Origin: Thermosynechococcaceae cyanobacterium MS004
GTDB lineage: Bacteria; Cyanobacteriota; Cyanobacteriia; Thermosynechococcales; Thermosynechococcaceae
NCBI GenBank assembly: GCA_022402525.1
Contig: JAKRSB010000141.1
Location: 26,060 to 90,059 of the forward strand
Length of the DNA stretch: 64,000 nt
Reading direction: 5' to 3'
The notes under the pieces were generated by a model, which made no database searches, was not told where the DNA came from, and saw only the letters and a list, made by a program, of their open reading frames with translations. This document shows, one piece after another, positions 47,769 to 59,702 of this stretch (the first letter of the stretch is position 1; every line of letters starts with the position of its first letter). A program made the translations under genes and the position numbers.

Positions 47769-49487
47769 ATGGCACGAGTGAATCTGCTCGAAACGCGTAC
47801 TGCTAACTTTGGCGAATTGATCGGCAATGGCAAAATTTACAAAGTGCCGCCCTTTCAGCGCGATTATTCTTGGAAAAAAGAGAACTGGGAAGATCTTTGG
47901 CAGGATATTCTGGCGCTGCATGCTGACTCCGATGCTAGTCATTATATGGGAGCGCTAGTTCTACAAAGTTCTGGAAGTTCTGACAAGGTCTTTACTATCA
48001 TTGACGGTCAACAACGCCTTGCCACCCTTAGTATCATTGCAATCGCTGTCATTGAAAAAATTAGACAACTTGTCCTAAGGCAGAGAGATCCTGAAAATAA
48101 CCAGGCGCGCCTAGAAATTCTAAAGCGCACTTACTTAGGCGACAAAGATCCTCGTTCACTCCGTTATTCTAGCAAACTGCTTCTTAATGAAATTAATGAT
48201 GACTTTTATCAAAGTAATCTTATTAATAATTTGAGGCCGCCTCGTAATATTCGTGCTCTTAAGAGGTCAAATCAATTACTCTGGCAAGCTTTTGAATATT
48301 TCTCAACTCAACTAGGACAACTTCCAGAAATTGTTGAAGATGGAGAAAAACTCGCCATCTTCCTGCAAGAATCAATTGCTCAACAACTGCTCTTTATCCA
48401 AATTAACGTTGAAGACGAACTGAATGCCTATACAGTTTTTGAAACGCTCAATGCTAGAGGGATAGAGCTAAGCTCTACGGATTTGCTCAAGAACTACATC
48501 TTTTCGCTTTTTCAAGGTCCAGATGACCTTAATGAAGCGCAACGGCAGTGGAGACGAATTATCAGCGCGGTTCAAATGGAAAGGTTTCCTGAGTTCCTTC
48601 GCTACTATCTGAGTCTAAAGCATTCTAGAGTCCGTCGAGAACGTTTATTTAAGCTTGTTCGTGATGAAGTCAAAGATGCTCAACAAGCTTTTAGGCTTTT
48701 AGATCAGCTAGAAGAATACAGTAGTCTATTTATTGCGTTAGGCAATGCTAATGATGAATTCTGGAATGAATACCAAGGAAACAGCTCCGATATCCGTGAA
48801 CTTATTCGTGAACTGGAAATGTTTCGAGTAAAGCAGGCATATCCTGCCTTATTCGCTGCCTATCAAAAGTTTCCTACAGCAGACTTTACTCGATTATTGA
48901 AATTAGTAACAGTCATTTCTTTTCGATATGGAGTTGTTAGTAGTCTAAACCCCAATGATCTAGAGCTTTTATACAACAGGGTTGCGATTGCAATTTGTGA
49001 CGACGAAATTACAACACCAAGACAAGTTTTTGAAAAGTTAAAACCGATTTATGTTCCAGACGAGAAATTTCAACAAGACTTTTCTTTGCTTGCAATAACT
49101 ACTAAGGGGCAAAAAAAGAAAGTGGTTCGATATATTCTCTACAAACTAGAAGTAGATGCCAGAAAAAGCAATGACGTTAGTGAAGATAGTTTCTCAATCG
49201 AGCATATTCTGCCTGAGAATTCATCAAGCGAATGGCAACAAGACTTCACGGATGCTCAGCTAGATGAAATGGTTTATCGTCTTGGCAACCTAACTCCGCT
49301 AGAAATCTCGGTTAATCGCGATATTGGTCAACAGCGTTATTCGATTAAGCAGCAGCACTATTCCCAAAGTGCTTATGTTCTAACGCAACAAGTCATGGCT
49401 GAAGAATGGACGCCGAATACAATTGCTATGCGTCAAGAACGTTTGGCAAAACGAGCCGTTCAGATTTGGAAGGCAGATTTTTTGTAA
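47769..49487 (+). CDS. DUF262/DUF1524 protein (GmrSD-like single-chain nuclease)
   Basis: This 572-residue protein has the two domains of GmrSD-type modification-dependent restriction enzymes in one chain. The N-terminal DUF262 part holds PPFQRDYSWKKENW (25-40) and the ParB/Srx-like nucleotide motif IIDGQQRL (77-84). The C-terminal DUF1524 part is an HNH-type nuclease core with IEHILPE (H479) and GNLTPL (N507). In characterised GmrSD these cut glucosylated or hydroxymethylated phage DNA. The gene is distinctly AT-rich compared with carB and ftsH, suggesting horizontal gain. Its targets are unknown. It shares a bidirectional terminator with ftsH. Confidence 0.88.
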   Translation: MARVNLLETRTANFGELIGNGKIYKVPPFQRDYSWKKENWEDLWQDILALHADSDASHYMGALVLQSSGSSDKVFTIIDGQQRLATLSIIAIAVIEKIRQLVLRQRDPENNQARLEILKRTYLGDKDPRSLRYSSKLLLNEINDDFYQSNLINNLRPPRNIRALKRSNQLLWQAFEYFSTQLGQLPEIVEDGEKLAIFLQESIAQQLLFIQINVEDELNAYTVFETLNARGIELSSTDLLKNYIFSLFQGPDDLNEAQRQWRRIISAVQMERFPEFLRYYLSLKHSRVRRERLFKLVRDEVKDAQQAFRLLDQLEEYSSLFIALGNANDEFWNEYQGNSSDIRELIRELEMFRVKQAYPALFAAYQKFPTADFTRLLKLVTVISFRYGVVSSLNPNDLELLYNRVAIAICDDEITTPRQVFEKLKPIYVPDEKFQQDFSLLAITTKGQKKKVVRYILYKLEVDARKSNDVSEDSFSIEHILPENSSSEWQQDFTDAQLDEMVYRLGNLTPLEISVNRDIGQQRYSIKQQHYSQSAYVLTQQVMAEEWTPNTIAMRQERLAKRAVQIWKADFL

Positions 49488-49517
49488 AAACAGGCTTCAA
49501 GAATGAAGCCTGTTTTT
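49486..49517. terminator. Bidirectional terminator between GmrSD-like gene and ftsH
   Basis: A perfect 14-bp stem (AAAAACAGGCTTCA with its complement) with a 4-base loop AGAA lies between convergent gene ends. It starts on the last bases of the GmrSD-like stop codon. A tract on one side and T tract on the other let it serve both genes. Confidence 0.9.
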
Positions 49518-49540
49518 ACAGGTTGGGTAGAGTACTGAAG

Positions 49541-51382
49541 CTAGGCGATCGCAGCCATGATCACGTCGCTGGAGTTGAGAATAGCCTGTAGCTCTTCCGA
49601 GTCCACGGTTTCCTTCTCGACCAGCATATCGGCAATCTTATCCAGGACGTGCTTGTTCTTGACCAAGACATCCTTTGCGCGACGGTAGGCTTGATCCACC
49701 AGGTTTCTGACCTCATCATCAATGGCGGCTGCGGTTTCTTCCGAGAAGTCGCGTTCTGCCATGATGTCACGCCCCATAAAGGGGTTGCCTTGCTGACGAC
49801 CTAAGGCCACAGGCCCTAAGCGATCGCTCATCCCAAACCGAGTCACCATCTGACGGGCAACGCGAGCGACTTGCTGGAGATCATTTGAAGCCCCCGTAGT
49901 CACTTCCTCTTCACCATAGATCAGCTCTTCTGCGATGCGTCCACCCAGGGCAACGGCCATCTGATTTTGCAGATAGGCGCGGCTGTAGAGGCCAGACTCC
50001 ATCTGATCTTCGCTGGGCGTAAACCAGGTCAGACCACCCGCTTGTCCACGGGGAATGATGCTGATTTTTTGCACGGGGTCGTAATCTGGCATCAGGGCAC
50101 CCACTAGGGCATGACCCGCTTCGTGGTAGGCCACTAGCTCTTTACGCTTTTCGCTCATCACCCGATCTTTCTTTTCGGGGCCAGCCAGCACGCGGTCGAT
50201 CGCGTCGTTGACTTCATCCATAGAAATTTCGGTGAGGTTGCGGCGCGCTGCCAGAATTGCAGCCTCGTTGAGCAGGTTGGAGAGGTCAGCCCCCGTAAAG
50301 CCAGGGGTGCGGCGGGCAATCTTTTCAAGATCTAGATCTTTGCTGAGGGTTTTGCCCCGTGCATGAACATTCAAAATTTCGAGGCGACCCTTATAATCAG
50401 GGCGATCCACTACCACCTGACGGTCAAAGCGGCCGGGACGCAGCAGGGCGGAGTCCAGCACATCAGGGCGGTTTGTGGCCGCAATGATGATGATGCCCGT
50501 GTTCCCTTCAAAGCCATCCATCTCGGTCAAGAGCTGGTTGAGGGTTTGCTCCCGCTCGTCATTGCCGCCGCCGAGTCCAGCACCGCGCTGACGACCCACC
50601 GCGTCAATTTCATCAATAAAGACGATACAGGGCGCATTGGTCTTGGCCTGTTCAAAGAGGTCGCGCACCCGTGAGGCACCCACCCCCACAAACATTTCCA
50701 CAAACTCAGACCCAGAGATGGAGAAGAACGGAACCCCCGCTTCCCCAGCAACGGCCTTTGCCAAGAGGGTTTTACCCGTCCCAGGAGGCCCCACAAGCAG
50801 CACACCCTTAGGAATTTTGGCCCCGATCGCCGTAAAGCGGTCTGCATTTTTGAGAAAATCTACCACTTCGCTCAGCTCTAGCTTGGCCTGCTCAATGCCA
50901 GCCACGTCGTTAAACGTTACCTGAGTTTGAGGCTCCATCTGAACCCTGGCGCGAGATTTACCAAAATTCATGGCCTGGTTTCCGGGGCCGCTACCGGCAC
51001 GGCGGAACAGCACAAATAGACCCACCAATAGCGCGATCGGCACCAGGAAAGTACTCAATAGACCGACCCAGCGGCCCTCATCGGTCGGCGGCTTCACGGA
51101 GATATCCACCTTATTTTCGGTCAGGATATCAATGAGCTGCGGATCGGGCGGCAGGTTGACCTGAAAAATTTCCCCGGCCTTATTTTTAGCTTCCGCCTGC
51201 GTGCGGTCAGAACTGAGCGCAATTTTTTCAATCTGCTGCTTCCCAACGGCATCTAGAAGCTGACTGTAGCGCCAGCTTTCCTTGGCAGGGGGCTGTCTAT
51301 CGATAAAGGACGTCGCCAACGCTAGGACGACAATCCCAAGCAAAACGTATAGCCCTGCATTTCTCCACCGCTTATTATTCAC
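49541..51382 (-). CDS. ftsH: ATP-dependent zinc metalloprotease FtsH
   Basis: FtsH is a membrane AAA+ protease that removes damaged membrane proteins such as photosystem II D1. The 613-residue protein starts at a GTG (51380-51382) behind an AGGAGG site. It has two membrane helices (about 10-27 and 105-126), the Walker A GPPGTGKT near 200, [13 protein letters not shown], the SRH region RPGRFDRQ and the zinc motif HEAGH near 420. Several ftsH copies are usual in cyanobacteria, so the exact paralogue is not certain. It ends 53 bases after the GmrSD-like stop. Confidence 0.97.
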   Translation of the reverse strand: MNNKRWRNAGLYVLLGIVVLALATSFIDRQPPAKESWRYSQLLDAVGKQQIEKIALSSDRTQAEAKNKAGEIFQVNLPPDPQLIDILTENKVDISVKPPTDEGRWVGLLSTFLVPIALLVGLFVLFRRAGSGPGNQAMNFGKSRARVQMEPQTQVTFNDVAGIEQAKLELSEVVDFLKNADRFTAIGAKIPKGVLLVGPPGTGKTLLAKAVAGEAGVPFFSISGSEFVEMFVGVGASRVRDLFEQAKTNAPCIVFIDEIDAVGRQRGAGLGGGNDEREQTLNQLLTEMDGFEGNTGIIIIAATNRPDVLDSALLRPGRFDRQVVVDRPDYKGRLEILNVHARGKTLSKDLDLEKIARRTPGFTGADLSNLLNEAAILAARRNLTEISMDEVNDAIDRVLAGPEKKDRVMSEKRKELVAYHEAGHALVGALMPDYDPVQKISIIPRGQAGGLTWFTPSEDQMESGLYSRAYLQNQMAVALGGRIAEELIYGEEEVTTGASNDLQQVARVARQMVTRFGMSDRLGPVALGRQQGNPFMGRDIMAERDFSEETAAAIDDEVRNLVDQAYRRAKDVLVKNKHVLDKIADMLVEKETVDSEELQAILNSSDVIMAAIA

Positions 51383-51561
51383 GAGAGCTGAATCCTCCTG
51401 GCTGATCGATTGTGGGAATGGCTTTTGAAATTGGTTTTATTAACTAATGTTAACTTATCTCAGAAAGATGTTGCGGCCTATTGGACGATATTGGACAAAA
51501 TATTGGACGAAAAATATGCCCAGCGATCTAGGAAGACCTGAGTCAATGCCTAAACACCCGT

Positions 51562-52812
51562 CTAATTGGTGCGGATCATGCTGCCTTCAGGGTTAATGAG
51601 CCGCAGCAGCTTTTGCTTAATTTGGGTGTCAAAGACGCTCCACTTGAGCTTGGCGTACTCAGAGTTTTCGTTAAGCCCCGACAAAAAGCCCATCGGAATC
51701 TCAAAGCCCCCCGCCAGCGATCGCCCACCGCCAAAGAAGCGTCCCTGGGTATCTTGCCCAAAGGCTTCTTTAATAAATTCGTCGGGGTCAAGGGTGATTT
51801 TGGTGGTTCTGAGGGAGCCGACGACTAGCTCTAGTTCTTCATCTTCATCATGGGCGATGCCGTAGACCACTGCGGTATGGATATTTTCCTCTGTGACCAA
51901 GAAATCTGCGGCTTGGGGAATGGCGTCGCGATCGTCATAGCGCAGAAAACCCACCCCCGCAATACAGACGTTGTTATGAATGCTGCGATTTTTGAGGGCG
52001 CGCTCAATCACGTCCATTACCTGCTTCGAGCGCGACGACATCAGCACCGTGTTGAGGAGCTGAGCATCGTAGAAACGACTCAGGTAGGCTGCGGCCAAAA
52101 AGTCTTCTTCCTGTGCCTGCATGAGCCGATTAGTGTCGGAGCGGAGTCCATGCATCAGGGCTGTCGCGCACTTGACATGCTCACCCACGCTGCTGTCTAA
52201 CGTGAGCAGCCCCGCCTGAAGATACTGGGTCAGAATCGTTGCCGTTGCCCTGGTATTAATGCGAATATCCACAAACTCTGCCTGGAGGTCGCCCTGGGAG
52301 CTGTGGTGGTCAATTACGATGGTGACGGGGACGTTGGCTTGCTGAAGAATGGGCAGAAGCTGACAGGTGGTGCCCTGGTTATCAATCAGAACACAGCCTT
52401 GATAAGCCGATAGGTCTTTGCTTTTCGCGGTCTGGCAGTTCCAGCGCTGGAGGGGGAGTCCGGTGAGCTTAACCAGAGCGATATTTTCCTGATGGCTGAG
52501 GGTTCCGGCGTAGACAATCTCGCACTGAATATCAAAGCGTTCGGCAATGAGCTTATAGGCCCAAGCCGAGGAGAGCGCATCCGGGTCTGGAAAGTCTTGC
52601 AGCAGCACTAAATGGCGATCGCCCCGATGCTTATCCAGCACGCGCACTAGCGCTTCACCCCGCTGGTCGCTCAATTTTGGCTGAGCGCTGAGTCCATTTG
52701 CACTAGATCCGTTGGAGAGGCGAGGGGAAGGGTCACTCAGCTGAAGCTTCGTCTCCGTCGTCGCAAAGTCTATCGCATCGGCATCAACGGAGGTCAAGGA
52801 GCTTGAAATCAT
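51562..52812 (-). CDS. DHH-family phosphoesterase (NrnA-like)
   Basis: This 416-residue protein is a DHH/DHHA1 phosphoesterase related to bifunctional oligoribonuclease/pAp phosphatase. Metal-binding motifs are the DFPDPDALSSA stretch near 66 (DxDxxxS), CVLIDNQG near 139 and the family-naming DHHSSQGD near 168. The DHHA1 C-terminal region contains GGGRSLAGGFEIPMGF. Likely substrates are short RNA fragments or pAp/c-di-nucleotides, which I cannot separate by eye. An N-terminal 50-residue Ser/Asp-rich stretch precedes the core. Confidence 0.88.
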   Translation of the reverse strand: MISSSLTSVDADAIDFATTETKLQLSDPSPRLSNGSSANGLSAQPKLSDQRGEALVRVLDKHRGDRHLVLLQDFPDPDALSSAWAYKLIAERFDIQCEIVYAGTLSHQENIALVKLTGLPLQRWNCQTAKSKDLSAYQGCVLIDNQGTTCQLLPILQQANVPVTIVIDHHSSQGDLQAEFVDIRINTRATATILTQYLQAGLLTLDSSVGEHVKCATALMHGLRSDTNRLMQAQEEDFLAAAYLSRFYDAQLLNTVLMSSRSKQVMDVIERALKNRSIHNNVCIAGVGFLRYDDRDAIPQAADFLVTEENIHTAVVYGIAHDEDEELELVVGSLRTTKITLDPDEFIKEAFGQDTQGRFFGGGRSLAGGFEIPMGFLSGLNENSEYAKLKWSVFDTQIKQKLLRLINPEGSMIRTN

Positions 52813-52990
52813 AATGTTTAGGAAGGATTCAGGAAGTGGGTTCAGAATGGGTTCAGACGATCACACTCAATAAAGTCAAGCGTTTTTAAAAATCAGTCGG
52901 CTCTCTCTCACTCGACTAGCGTCTTCTAGAGACATTTCTGGCAATAGACTGAAGTTTACCCATCACCTGGATCATGTTTTATTTACCGAG

Positions 52991-53488
52991 TCATAACCCG
53001 ATCATATACTTTCTCCACTCTCGATGGACACCATTGCGGACATGTTTGTCCACCTCAAAAAATAAGCTGCTATAGGGGCGACGCGGGGTTTGGCACAGCG
53101 GCATCTGGGCTTCTGAGGGGGTTCGGTTGCCCTTCTTGACATTGCACTTCACGCAGGCGGTCACAATATTTTCCCAGGTGTCTTCTCCTCCCCGCGATCG
53201 CGGTAGGACGTGGTCAAGGGTTAGTTCATCACCGCTATAGCCGCAATACTGACAGCCATGACCATCTCGATTCAGGATATTACGACGGGTCAGAGCGATT
53301 TCTTTATAGGGTGTGCGCACATAGTAGCGAAGCCGAATTACCGTTGGGAGTGGAAAGTTTTCGTAGATATACTTCCCATTGTGTTCAACCTGCTCTGCTT
53401 TGTTCTTTAGCAGAAGGACAACCGCACGCCGCCAACTGGTAATGTTGAGCGGTTCGTAGGAAGCATTCAAAACTAAGACTTTGCCCAT
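52991..53488 (-). CDS. HNH endonuclease-family protein
   Basis: The ATG at 53488 (MGKVLVLNASYEPLN) gives 165 residues and matches the common conserved start; the frame runs to 53563 with a non-family prefix. The HNH core has two CxxC pairs (CQYC and CVKC), the catalytic LDHVLPRSRGG and ENIVTAC. This single-domain HNH protein is widespread in cyanobacteria and other bacteria without a proven role, and is probably not a restriction enzyme. It is upstream of the DHH gene on the same strand, 178 bases away. Confidence 0.87.
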   Translation of the reverse strand: MGKVLVLNASYEPLNITSWRRAVVLLLKNKAEQVEHNGKYIYENFPLPTVIRLRYYVRTPYKEIALTRRNILNRDGHGCQYCGYSGDELTLDHVLPRSRGGEDTWENIVTACVKCNVKKGNRTPSEAQMPLCQTPRRPYSSLFFEVDKHVRNGVHREWRKYMIGL

Positions 53489-53686
53489 AGGGACATAACA
53501 AACAGGCTGATTTGCTCGTCTCCAAATGGTAGCACAGCTGACCTGGGAGCCACTTTGCGGCAAAAGCTGTGGGCAAGTTCCTCGGAGGGTGGGTCAATTT
53601 TGGTTGTGCATTTTAGTCGTACATGTTGAGCGCGCATTTTAGTCGTGCGATCGCGACGTACTGCGGATTCAGCACATGATGATTTT

Positions 53687-53730
53687 TGTGAGGCATTGAG
53701 TTGTAAGGCATTGAATTGTGAGGTATTGAG
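53687..53730. repeat. Three-copy 15-bp tandem repeat
   Basis: Three copies of the 15-bp word GTGAGGCATTGAGTT, with one or two changes in each, lie in the 281-base gap between the kinase end and the HNH gene. No gene is visible in this gap. Confidence 0.85.
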
Positions 53731-53769
53731 GGCTTAACGCATTAAGCTGTATCGGGAAGCTGCACCGAG

Positions 53770-56700
53770 TTAAGGATGGAGTCCTTTTTGATGGCTGACG
53801 GCGTTAGAGCTGACGGCGTTAGAGCTGAAGGAGCCAGGGTATACCGCATCCCATTTGAGACTATCTAGAGTGTGTTGAATCCATTCTGGGTTAAAAACCA
53901 AGGCATAGATAGGATTTCCCACCCTCAGCTCAAGGTCTTGCTGTACCACAAGACCCGATAGCAGCAGTTCAGCATCATCGGGGTGATCGGTTGGGACACT
54001 ATGGCCTTGATGCAAAATTTCGCCGTAGCGGTGAAGTCGATGAGCAATCGAGGAGGCTGGGTCATGAGATGTTTGGGAGAGAAGGCGATCGCGAATGGTG
54101 CGTAGGTGCTGGGGGTCGTCTTGAATCTCCCAATTGTCTACAATGCGGGACTGCACCAACTGAGCCACCCACTGTTCCTCTTGGTGTTCTGGAATCGAAG
54201 CCTTTTCCTGCTGAATCAGCTTGCAGATTTTCTGAGTTAGAAAAGGTTGCCCATGAGTCCAATCCAGCACCGCGTTCAGGAGCGGCTGTACACGGGCGGC
54301 TCGACCGGCTAGCCCATGCAGGAGAGGTTGCGCCTCATGAAGCTGAAACCCAACTAGGCTGATCGCCTGACCAATATTGAAGGGAGTTTGATCCTTTGAC
54401 TGAATAAGCTGGGTGGGAGTAGCAACGCCCATTAGGACAAAAGTGAGTCGTTGATAGTTGGAATTTTCCGTTCGTTTATTAAAGCAAGCTCTCAGAAAAA
54501 CAAAGAAGTCATCCGTCTCAAACTCAAGACTCAAGACGCTATCCACTTCATCAATAAAAATCAGGATGTTGTCCGTGACTTTTGCGAGTGCTTGCTCAAG
54601 GAGTAGTCCCAAACGCTGAATAGGTGGCAGAAGCTGGTATTCGCGCCACCATGCTCTAAAGTCAAAGGACTGAAGGAGCTGAAGCTGGCTCATTAAGGCA
54701 TAGGCAAAACCTGCATACCACTGCTCTGCAGAAATCTGACGGTTGCCAATTTCTGAGAGATCAATGGCAGCACAGATAAAGCCTTCTGTTCGCAAACGTT
54801 TGGAAATCTGAACCCGAAGGCTCGATTTACCCATTTGGCGTGGACACAGGACATGGCAGTATTGCCCGCGCTTTAGCGCTTTATAGAGCTGTCGATCCGC
54901 CTGCCGCACAACGTAGGTTGGCGCATCGAGGGCAAGGCTTCCCCCTACTTGATAGTCAAAGGAGGGGCTAATCTCTGCTTCTCGCAAAAGTGCGTTTTCG
55001 ATCACCAGCTCAGCGCGGGTGGCTTCCAAAATTTCCAGGGTTTGAGACAGTTCCTGAGTGCGGCTTTCGACCTTCTGCTCTAGGGCTTGGCTGTATTCCT
55101 CTAGCTGCTGGTATAGTCGCGCATTTTCTAAGGAAATGGCGGCCTGGGCAACCAAAATACGCAGCACTTCAAGGCGATCGCGGTTAAAGACGCCAGGAAC
55201 GAGCTGGTTTTCGAGATACAAAATTCCTCTCAAGTCTCTCTGATGCTGGAGCGGTAGACAGAGAACCGACTGGGGATGAGCATTCATGAAGTAAGAGTCT
55301 TGGGCAAAAGGAGTTTCAGGACTCACTTGCTCTATCACTACCGTTTCTTGGGTGCGCACAACGTACTGCACAAGGCTGTGGGGACAGTCAATAAAGTCCT
55401 GGAGAGAAGTAGGCGGATTCAGGAAAACGGGCGAGGCGGCGGCACTACACTCAGCCTGCACCAGTACCCGCTGCTCCTGAATCAGCAGTAGGAGTGCCCG
55501 ACTAGCGCAGCCGTACTCTAGAGAAAGCTGAAGCAGCTTCTCTATCAGCTTCGGCAACTCGATTTCACGGGAAATTGCCTGAGTGGCTTTCACCAGAGCA
55601 ATCACGTCCAGCTGCTCAAGATGGGTGATCGGGGAAAGGGAACCATGACTTGTGAGACGGGGCTTTTCTGGATCGATATTGGAATAGGAGATATAGCCCA
55701 AAAGTTCTGGATAGGCCGCATCAAGCTGGTCAACTTTGGCCTTGGCACCCCAGCGACTGTAGCAGTATCTCGCATCCATCAGGTAGGCACGCGCAATTCG
55801 CTCGTTGCCCTGGGACTGGTGATAGCAAGCGGCTCGCTCATTGGCGAGAGCTTCGTAATTGAGGTAGCCCTGGGTCTTAGCCTGGGCGATCGCCCGTTCG
55901 TACCCCTGGACTGCCGTACCATGCTGCCCTCGAATCCAGGCCATTTCAGCCTCCAGCAGCAGCAACTGATGCAGGTGATTTTTGGGGTTTCGGTTTGCCC
56001 AACTCCTTAACTTTTGATAGCTGCGCCAAGCGCGGTTTAACCTTTGCCTTCGCATCCTACGAGTGCTAGACCGATAGCTGGCGGCATAGGCTAACCCCTC
56101 AAAAAAGTAAAATGCAGGCACAAACGGTGAAGACTGTCCCCCCTCCAAGTACCGCTGATTTTCTTCAGCAGCCTGGATTGCCTGAGCGTAGCGCCCCAAA
56201 AATACACTCAACATGGTCTGAGTGCAGAAATAAACAAATAAATTCGAGACGTCATTTTCTACCCTGAAGCGCGGCAGAAGTTTTGCCGCATCAAAAATCT
56301 CCCCTGAAAGTCTTTCAGGGTTTGGGGTTCTCCCTAAAAGATTAAAGACGAGCTGCCGATGAATCTCGTGGGTATGAAAAGAGGTGGTTTGCGCCAACAT
56401 CAAAATGGTCTGGGCGCAGTTTGTCATCTCCTGCGCAAGCGACTCTAGGGCATCGCCAAGATAGTACGAAAGGCTACAGCTAGCCAGGGCGCTAAATGCC
56501 GCAAATTCTAGATCTCCGCTGTCATACTCACGGCTATAGAGCGATCGCAGTTCTGTGTGGCAGATCCGGTAGTGATCTTTCCAGATTCGGATGTGGAAGT
56601 TAAAAACATGAATGGCTCGATCTTTAAAGCGCTGCTCCTGGGTGCGCTCGTTGAGACGGCGCGCCACATCTCCCATCCTGTAGCCGCCGTCAACATCTCC

Positions 56701-59604
56701 AGTAGCGCAGAGAAGCAGCCCCCAGACCATCAGGTTGTAGGAAGATCCAGGCCCCAGACCATACTGGACAATCAGCTTCACAAGCTTGAAGTTCAGGATG
56801 GGAAACAGTAAGGGCTGCGCGTAGTAGGCCGCCGTCAAAATGATGTTGAGCAGCCGCATAGCGGCCAGAACGTGAGGGTTAACGGCATTGGGTAAGTTGA
56901 GAAATTGATCGCCGGACATCCTAAAGAGGGCAACTTTTGTTTTGATCAGCCCTCCTAAAATGTTGAGCTTATGGGGCGAGGTCGGCAGTTGTATCCCCAA
57001 CTTTGCCAGGATGCCACGGGCATAGTGAATGGCTTCGTTCAGCTGTTTTTTGCTAATGAAGGCATGGATGACAATCTCATGGAAGGGCACGACGTCAAGA
57101 AGCGTTTGGGCTTGAGGCAGTGCTGCCTGGACTAATCGCTCCATCTCGGCGTGGTTGGTACACAATAGCGCCGCTTCTGCTGCTGCCTGGTGAAGGGTGA
57201 GGGTGAGGCCATAGTCCTCAACCCAGCTCTGAGGGTTGAGGAGATTCAGACCCATGTTTAAAAAATCTAGGGCGGCAGCGTAGGCGGCAGACTGTTTGGC
57301 CTGAAGCCCTGCGCTCAGTGCGTATTGCGCTACCGTTCGCCGCTCTTGTGGGCGATGGAGTAGGGCGATCGCCTGTCGATAATGACTAACGAGCTGAAAC
57401 AACCGCGCATCAGCTTCAGCGACCTCTTGGGCCATCAGCCGGGTCATTAGCCGTGCAATCTGAAGATGAACGGCTTGTCGGTCTGGGTCTGCAATTAACC
57501 CGTAGGCTGCCTGCTGTACGCGATCGTGGGCAAACTGAAATCTTAGCTTCACGAAGGCAGGGGGATGGGCGGCGGTGGGCGGGTCTACGAACTGCGGTGC
57601 AGAAATCTGGGTGCTGAAGGGTTCATCATCATGGATAATCAGGCCGCTTGAGAGTGCCTCTTGCAGAGATGGGGTAATGGTCTCTGGGCTGGATTTATGA
57701 ACCTCCGCCAGAAAGGACAGCTCAAACTGTCTGCCGATACAGGCGGCTGTTTTGAGCAGTTCACGGGTATTTTTGCTGCACTGCAAAAGACGCAAGGCCA
57801 TAAAAGCACCTACATCCTCACTGAGGTGGTGGTGCTGAATCTCTGCCATTTGCCAGCGCCAGCGACCCAAAGCCGGATCAAAACGCAGGCTTTCTGTTTT
57901 GTTGAGCGAAACTAAAAGCTGCCACAAAAAGAATGGATTACCCTGAGTCTTCGTTTGACAAAGGAGGCTAAGGTCATACACCTCGCCTGGAGGTTCTGAG
58001 AGGGTATCGGCAATGAAGGACTGGATATCCTCCAGCCGCAAAGGGTAAAGCGTAATCAGTTGGGGGACGGCCCTAGCCGTTCTAGCAGTGAGTTGTGCTA
58101 GGGCTTGGGTCAGGGGATGCAGGGCATCTACTTCGTTACTGCGGTAGGTTCCAATCAGCAGGAGGGGGGCAGCTTCTTCTTCATCCTGGAGGTGCTTAAG
58201 GAGATCAATAGAAGACTGATCGGCCCACTGGAGATCATCTAGCATCATCACCAGTGGGCAGTCTGGGGCAGCAAGCGATCGGACAACACGACCCATGAGA
58301 CGAGTCACCAAAGTAGAAAACCCTTGGGGGGGAATAGCAGTGAGGGGGATCTGCTCCCCTAAAATCCACGTCAGTTCTGGTATACCATCCACAAGGATTG
58401 CGCCATAGCCTTCTAGGGCAATCTGCAATCGTTCTCTCCAGACGGACAGGAAATGCTCTGGCATCTCTAGAATTTGCCGGAGACGCTGCCCGATCGCTTC
58501 GTTCAGCGCGCCGTAGGGAATCCCCCGTCGGTACTGATCAAACTTGCCGCTGACAAAGGCACCCCTATCTCGCAAGACAGTCTGACGCAGGTCCAGCACT
58601 AGGGCACTTTTGCCGATGCCGCTATGGCCTGTCACCAAGACCAGCTTGCTCTGGCCCATTTTGGCTTCAGTATAGGCCTCTATCAGTGCGGCCTGCTCTG
58701 CCTTTCGCCCGTAGAGCCGCATCGGCATCTGGAGTAGGGCAATCCGGTCTGCGGTGCCCAGGATTACGGTGGGGACAAGTTCCTGCTGCTGGATTGCCTT
58801 CAGGCAGGTTTCTAAGTCTTGCTTCAGGCCAAAAGCACTTTGATAGCGATTTTCTGGAGACTTGGCCAAGAGCTTTAGCGTGAGGTCAGAGAGAAATGTT
58901 GGAATGGCGGGATGGATCTGATGGGGCGGAATGGGTCGTCGGGCAATTTGGGCGTGGATCAGTTCGAGGGGATCTTGGATCACAAAGGGAGGCTGTCCCG
59001 TCAATAGTTCATAGAGCGTCGCGCCAAGGGCGTAAAAGTCTGAGCGATAGTCAATGAAGCGATTGAGCCGCCCCGTTTGCTCTGGGGCACTGTAGGGTAG
59101 CGTACCTTCTGGCCCCGTTGGCACGCACACAGCGGCTGAATGGGCGGGGAAATGGGCTGCACTGCCAAAGTCAATGAGCTGTAGGGTACGGGTAGTGGCG
59201 CTATAAATCCAGTGGCTGGGGTTAATGTTTCGGTGGATGACTTTATGGCGATGGATATGCGCCAAAATCTCGACCATTTGCAGCGCCAGGGTTAAGGTCT
59301 GGGCAAGGGGGAGCAGTTCCTTTTGACAGAGCTGGGTCAGAGGATTGCCACCAGCGTCTTCAAAGACCATGAGTGCCCCATTGCCCAGAGCCAGCCCTAG
59401 ACAATGGGGAATGCCTTCGGCTTGTAAGAGATGGGTCAGCTCATACTCACGGCGGAAGTCTGCGATCGCCTCTTGGGAGGGATAAAAGCTCCGCAGGGTT
59501 TTCAGGATGACCGGCTTTTGGTCGCTGTCCCGCTCGGCGCGATAGAGAAGGGAGTGACTGCCTTCGTGGAGTTTTTTAAGGTTAGAAAAGCCTGGGATTG
59601 CCAT
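53770..59604 (-). CDS. Giant kinase-like/ATPase/GAF/AAA hybrid signalling protein
   Basis: This 1944-residue protein chains several signalling domains. Residues 5-270 are a Ser/Thr-kinase fold ([13 protein letters not shown]35, DFG at 145-147). The catalytic HRD reads H-R-N at 124-126, so the base is missing and this may be a pseudokinase. Residues about 298-560 are an AAA-type ATPase (Walker A GHSGIGKS at 326-333, [10 protein letters not shown]). About 600-1350 is a TPR-like helical array, then a GAF domain (about 1395-1525) and a short coiled coil. Where cyanobacterial relatives usually have a histidine kinase, there is an AAA_35-type ATPase (1554-1944, CPRQMGKSS at 1587-1595, FIDEVDS near 1683). 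The extreme C-terminus repeats SSNAV, encoded by a 15-bp DNA repeat. It lies 98 bases after the lipoxygenase. Confidence 0.9.
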   Translation of the reverse strand: MAIPGFSNLKKLHEGSHSLLYRAERDSDQKPVILKTLRSFYPSQEAIADFRREYELTHLLQAEGIPHCLGLALGNGALMVFEDAGGNPLTQLCQKELLPLAQTLTLALQMVEILAHIHRHKVIHRNINPSHWIYSATTRTLQLIDFGSAAHFPAHSAAVCVPTGPEGTLPYSAPEQTGRLNRFIDYRSDFYALGATLYELLTGQPPFVIQDPLELIHAQIARRPIPPHQIHPAIPTFLSDLTLKLLAKSPENRYQSAFGLKQDLETCLKAIQQQELVPTVILGTADRIALLQMPMRLYGRKAEQAALIEAYTEAKMGQSKLVLVTGHSGIGKSALVLDLRQTVLRDRGAFVSGKFDQYRRGIPYGALNEAIGQRLRQILEMPEHFLSVWRERLQIALEGYGAILVDGIPELTWILGEQIPLTAIPPQGFSTLVTRLMGRVVRSLAAPDCPLVMMLDDLQWADQSSIDLLKHLQDEEEAAPLLLIGTYRSNEVDALHPLTQALAQLTARTARAVPQLITLYPLRLEDIQSFIADTLSEPPGEVYDLSLLCQTKTQGNPFFLWQLLVSLNKTESLRFDPALGRWRWQMAEIQHHHLSEDVGAFMALRLLQCSKNTRELLKTAACIGRQFELSFLAEVHKSSPETITPSLQEALSSGLIIHDDEPFSTQISAPQFVDPPTAAHPPAFVKLRFQFAHDRVQQAAYGLIADPDRQAVHLQIARLMTRLMAQEVAEADARLFQLVSHYRQAIALLHRPQERRTVAQYALSAGLQAKQSAAYAAALDFLNMGLNLLNPQSWVEDYGLTLTLHQAAAEAALLCTNHAEMERLVQAALPQAQTLLDVVPFHEIVIHAFISKKQLNEAIHYARGILAKLGIQLPTSPHKLNILGGLIKTKVALFRMSGDQFLNLPNAVNPHVLAAMRLLNIILTAAYYAQPLLFPILNFKLVKLIVQYGLGPGSSYNLMVWGLLLCATGDVDGGYRMGDVARRLNERTQEQRFKDRAIHVFNFHIRIWKDHYRICHTELRSLYSREYDSGDLEFAAFSALASCSLSYYLGDALESLAQEMTNCAQTILMLAQTTSFHTHEIHRQLVFNLLGRTPNPERLSGEIFDAAKLLPRFRVENDVSNLFVYFCTQTMLSVFLGRYAQAIQAAEENQRYLEGGQSSPFVPAFYFFEGLAYAASYRSSTRRMRRQRLNRAWRSYQKLRSWANRNPKNHLHQLLLLEAEMAWIRGQHGTAVQGYERAIAQAKTQGYLNYEALANERAACYHQSQGNERIARAYLMDARYCYSRWGAKAKVDQLDAAYPELLGYISYSNIDPEKPRLTSHGSLSPITHLEQLDVIALVKATQAISREIELPKLIEKLLQLSLEYGCASRALLLLIQEQRVLVQAECSAAASPVFLNPPTSLQDFIDCPHSLVQYVVRTQETVVIEQVSPETPFAQDSYFMNAHPQSVLCLPLQHQRDLRGILYLENQLVPGVFNRDRLEVLRILVAQAAISLENARLYQQLEEYSQALEQKVESRTQELSQTLEILEATRAELVIENALLREAEISPSFDYQVGGSLALDAPTYVVRQADRQLYKALKRGQYCHVLCPRQMGKSSLRVQISKRLRTEGFICAAIDLSEIGNRQISAEQWYAGFAYALMSQLQLLQSFDFRAWWREYQLLPPIQRLGLLLEQALAKVTDNILIFIDEVDSVLSLEFETDDFFVFLRACFNKRTENSNYQRLTFVLMGVATPTQLIQSKDQTPFNIGQAISLVGFQLHEAQPLLHGLAGRAARVQPLLNAVLDWTHGQPFLTQKICKLIQQEKASIPEHQEEQWVAQLVQSRIVDNWEIQDDPQHLRTIRDRLLSQTSHDPASSIAHRLHRYGEILHQGHSVPTDHPDDAELLLSGLVVQQDLELRVGNPIYALVFNPEWIQHTLDSLKWDAVYPGSFSSNAVSSNAVSHQKGLHP

Positions 59605-59702
59605 TGTTTTGTCCCGTGATGCCCATTGCGTGACCCATTGCGTGAATCAGAAAGCGCTAAAGGCATAAACGCTCCATACATCATAAGCGCTCCATATCAA
59701 CG

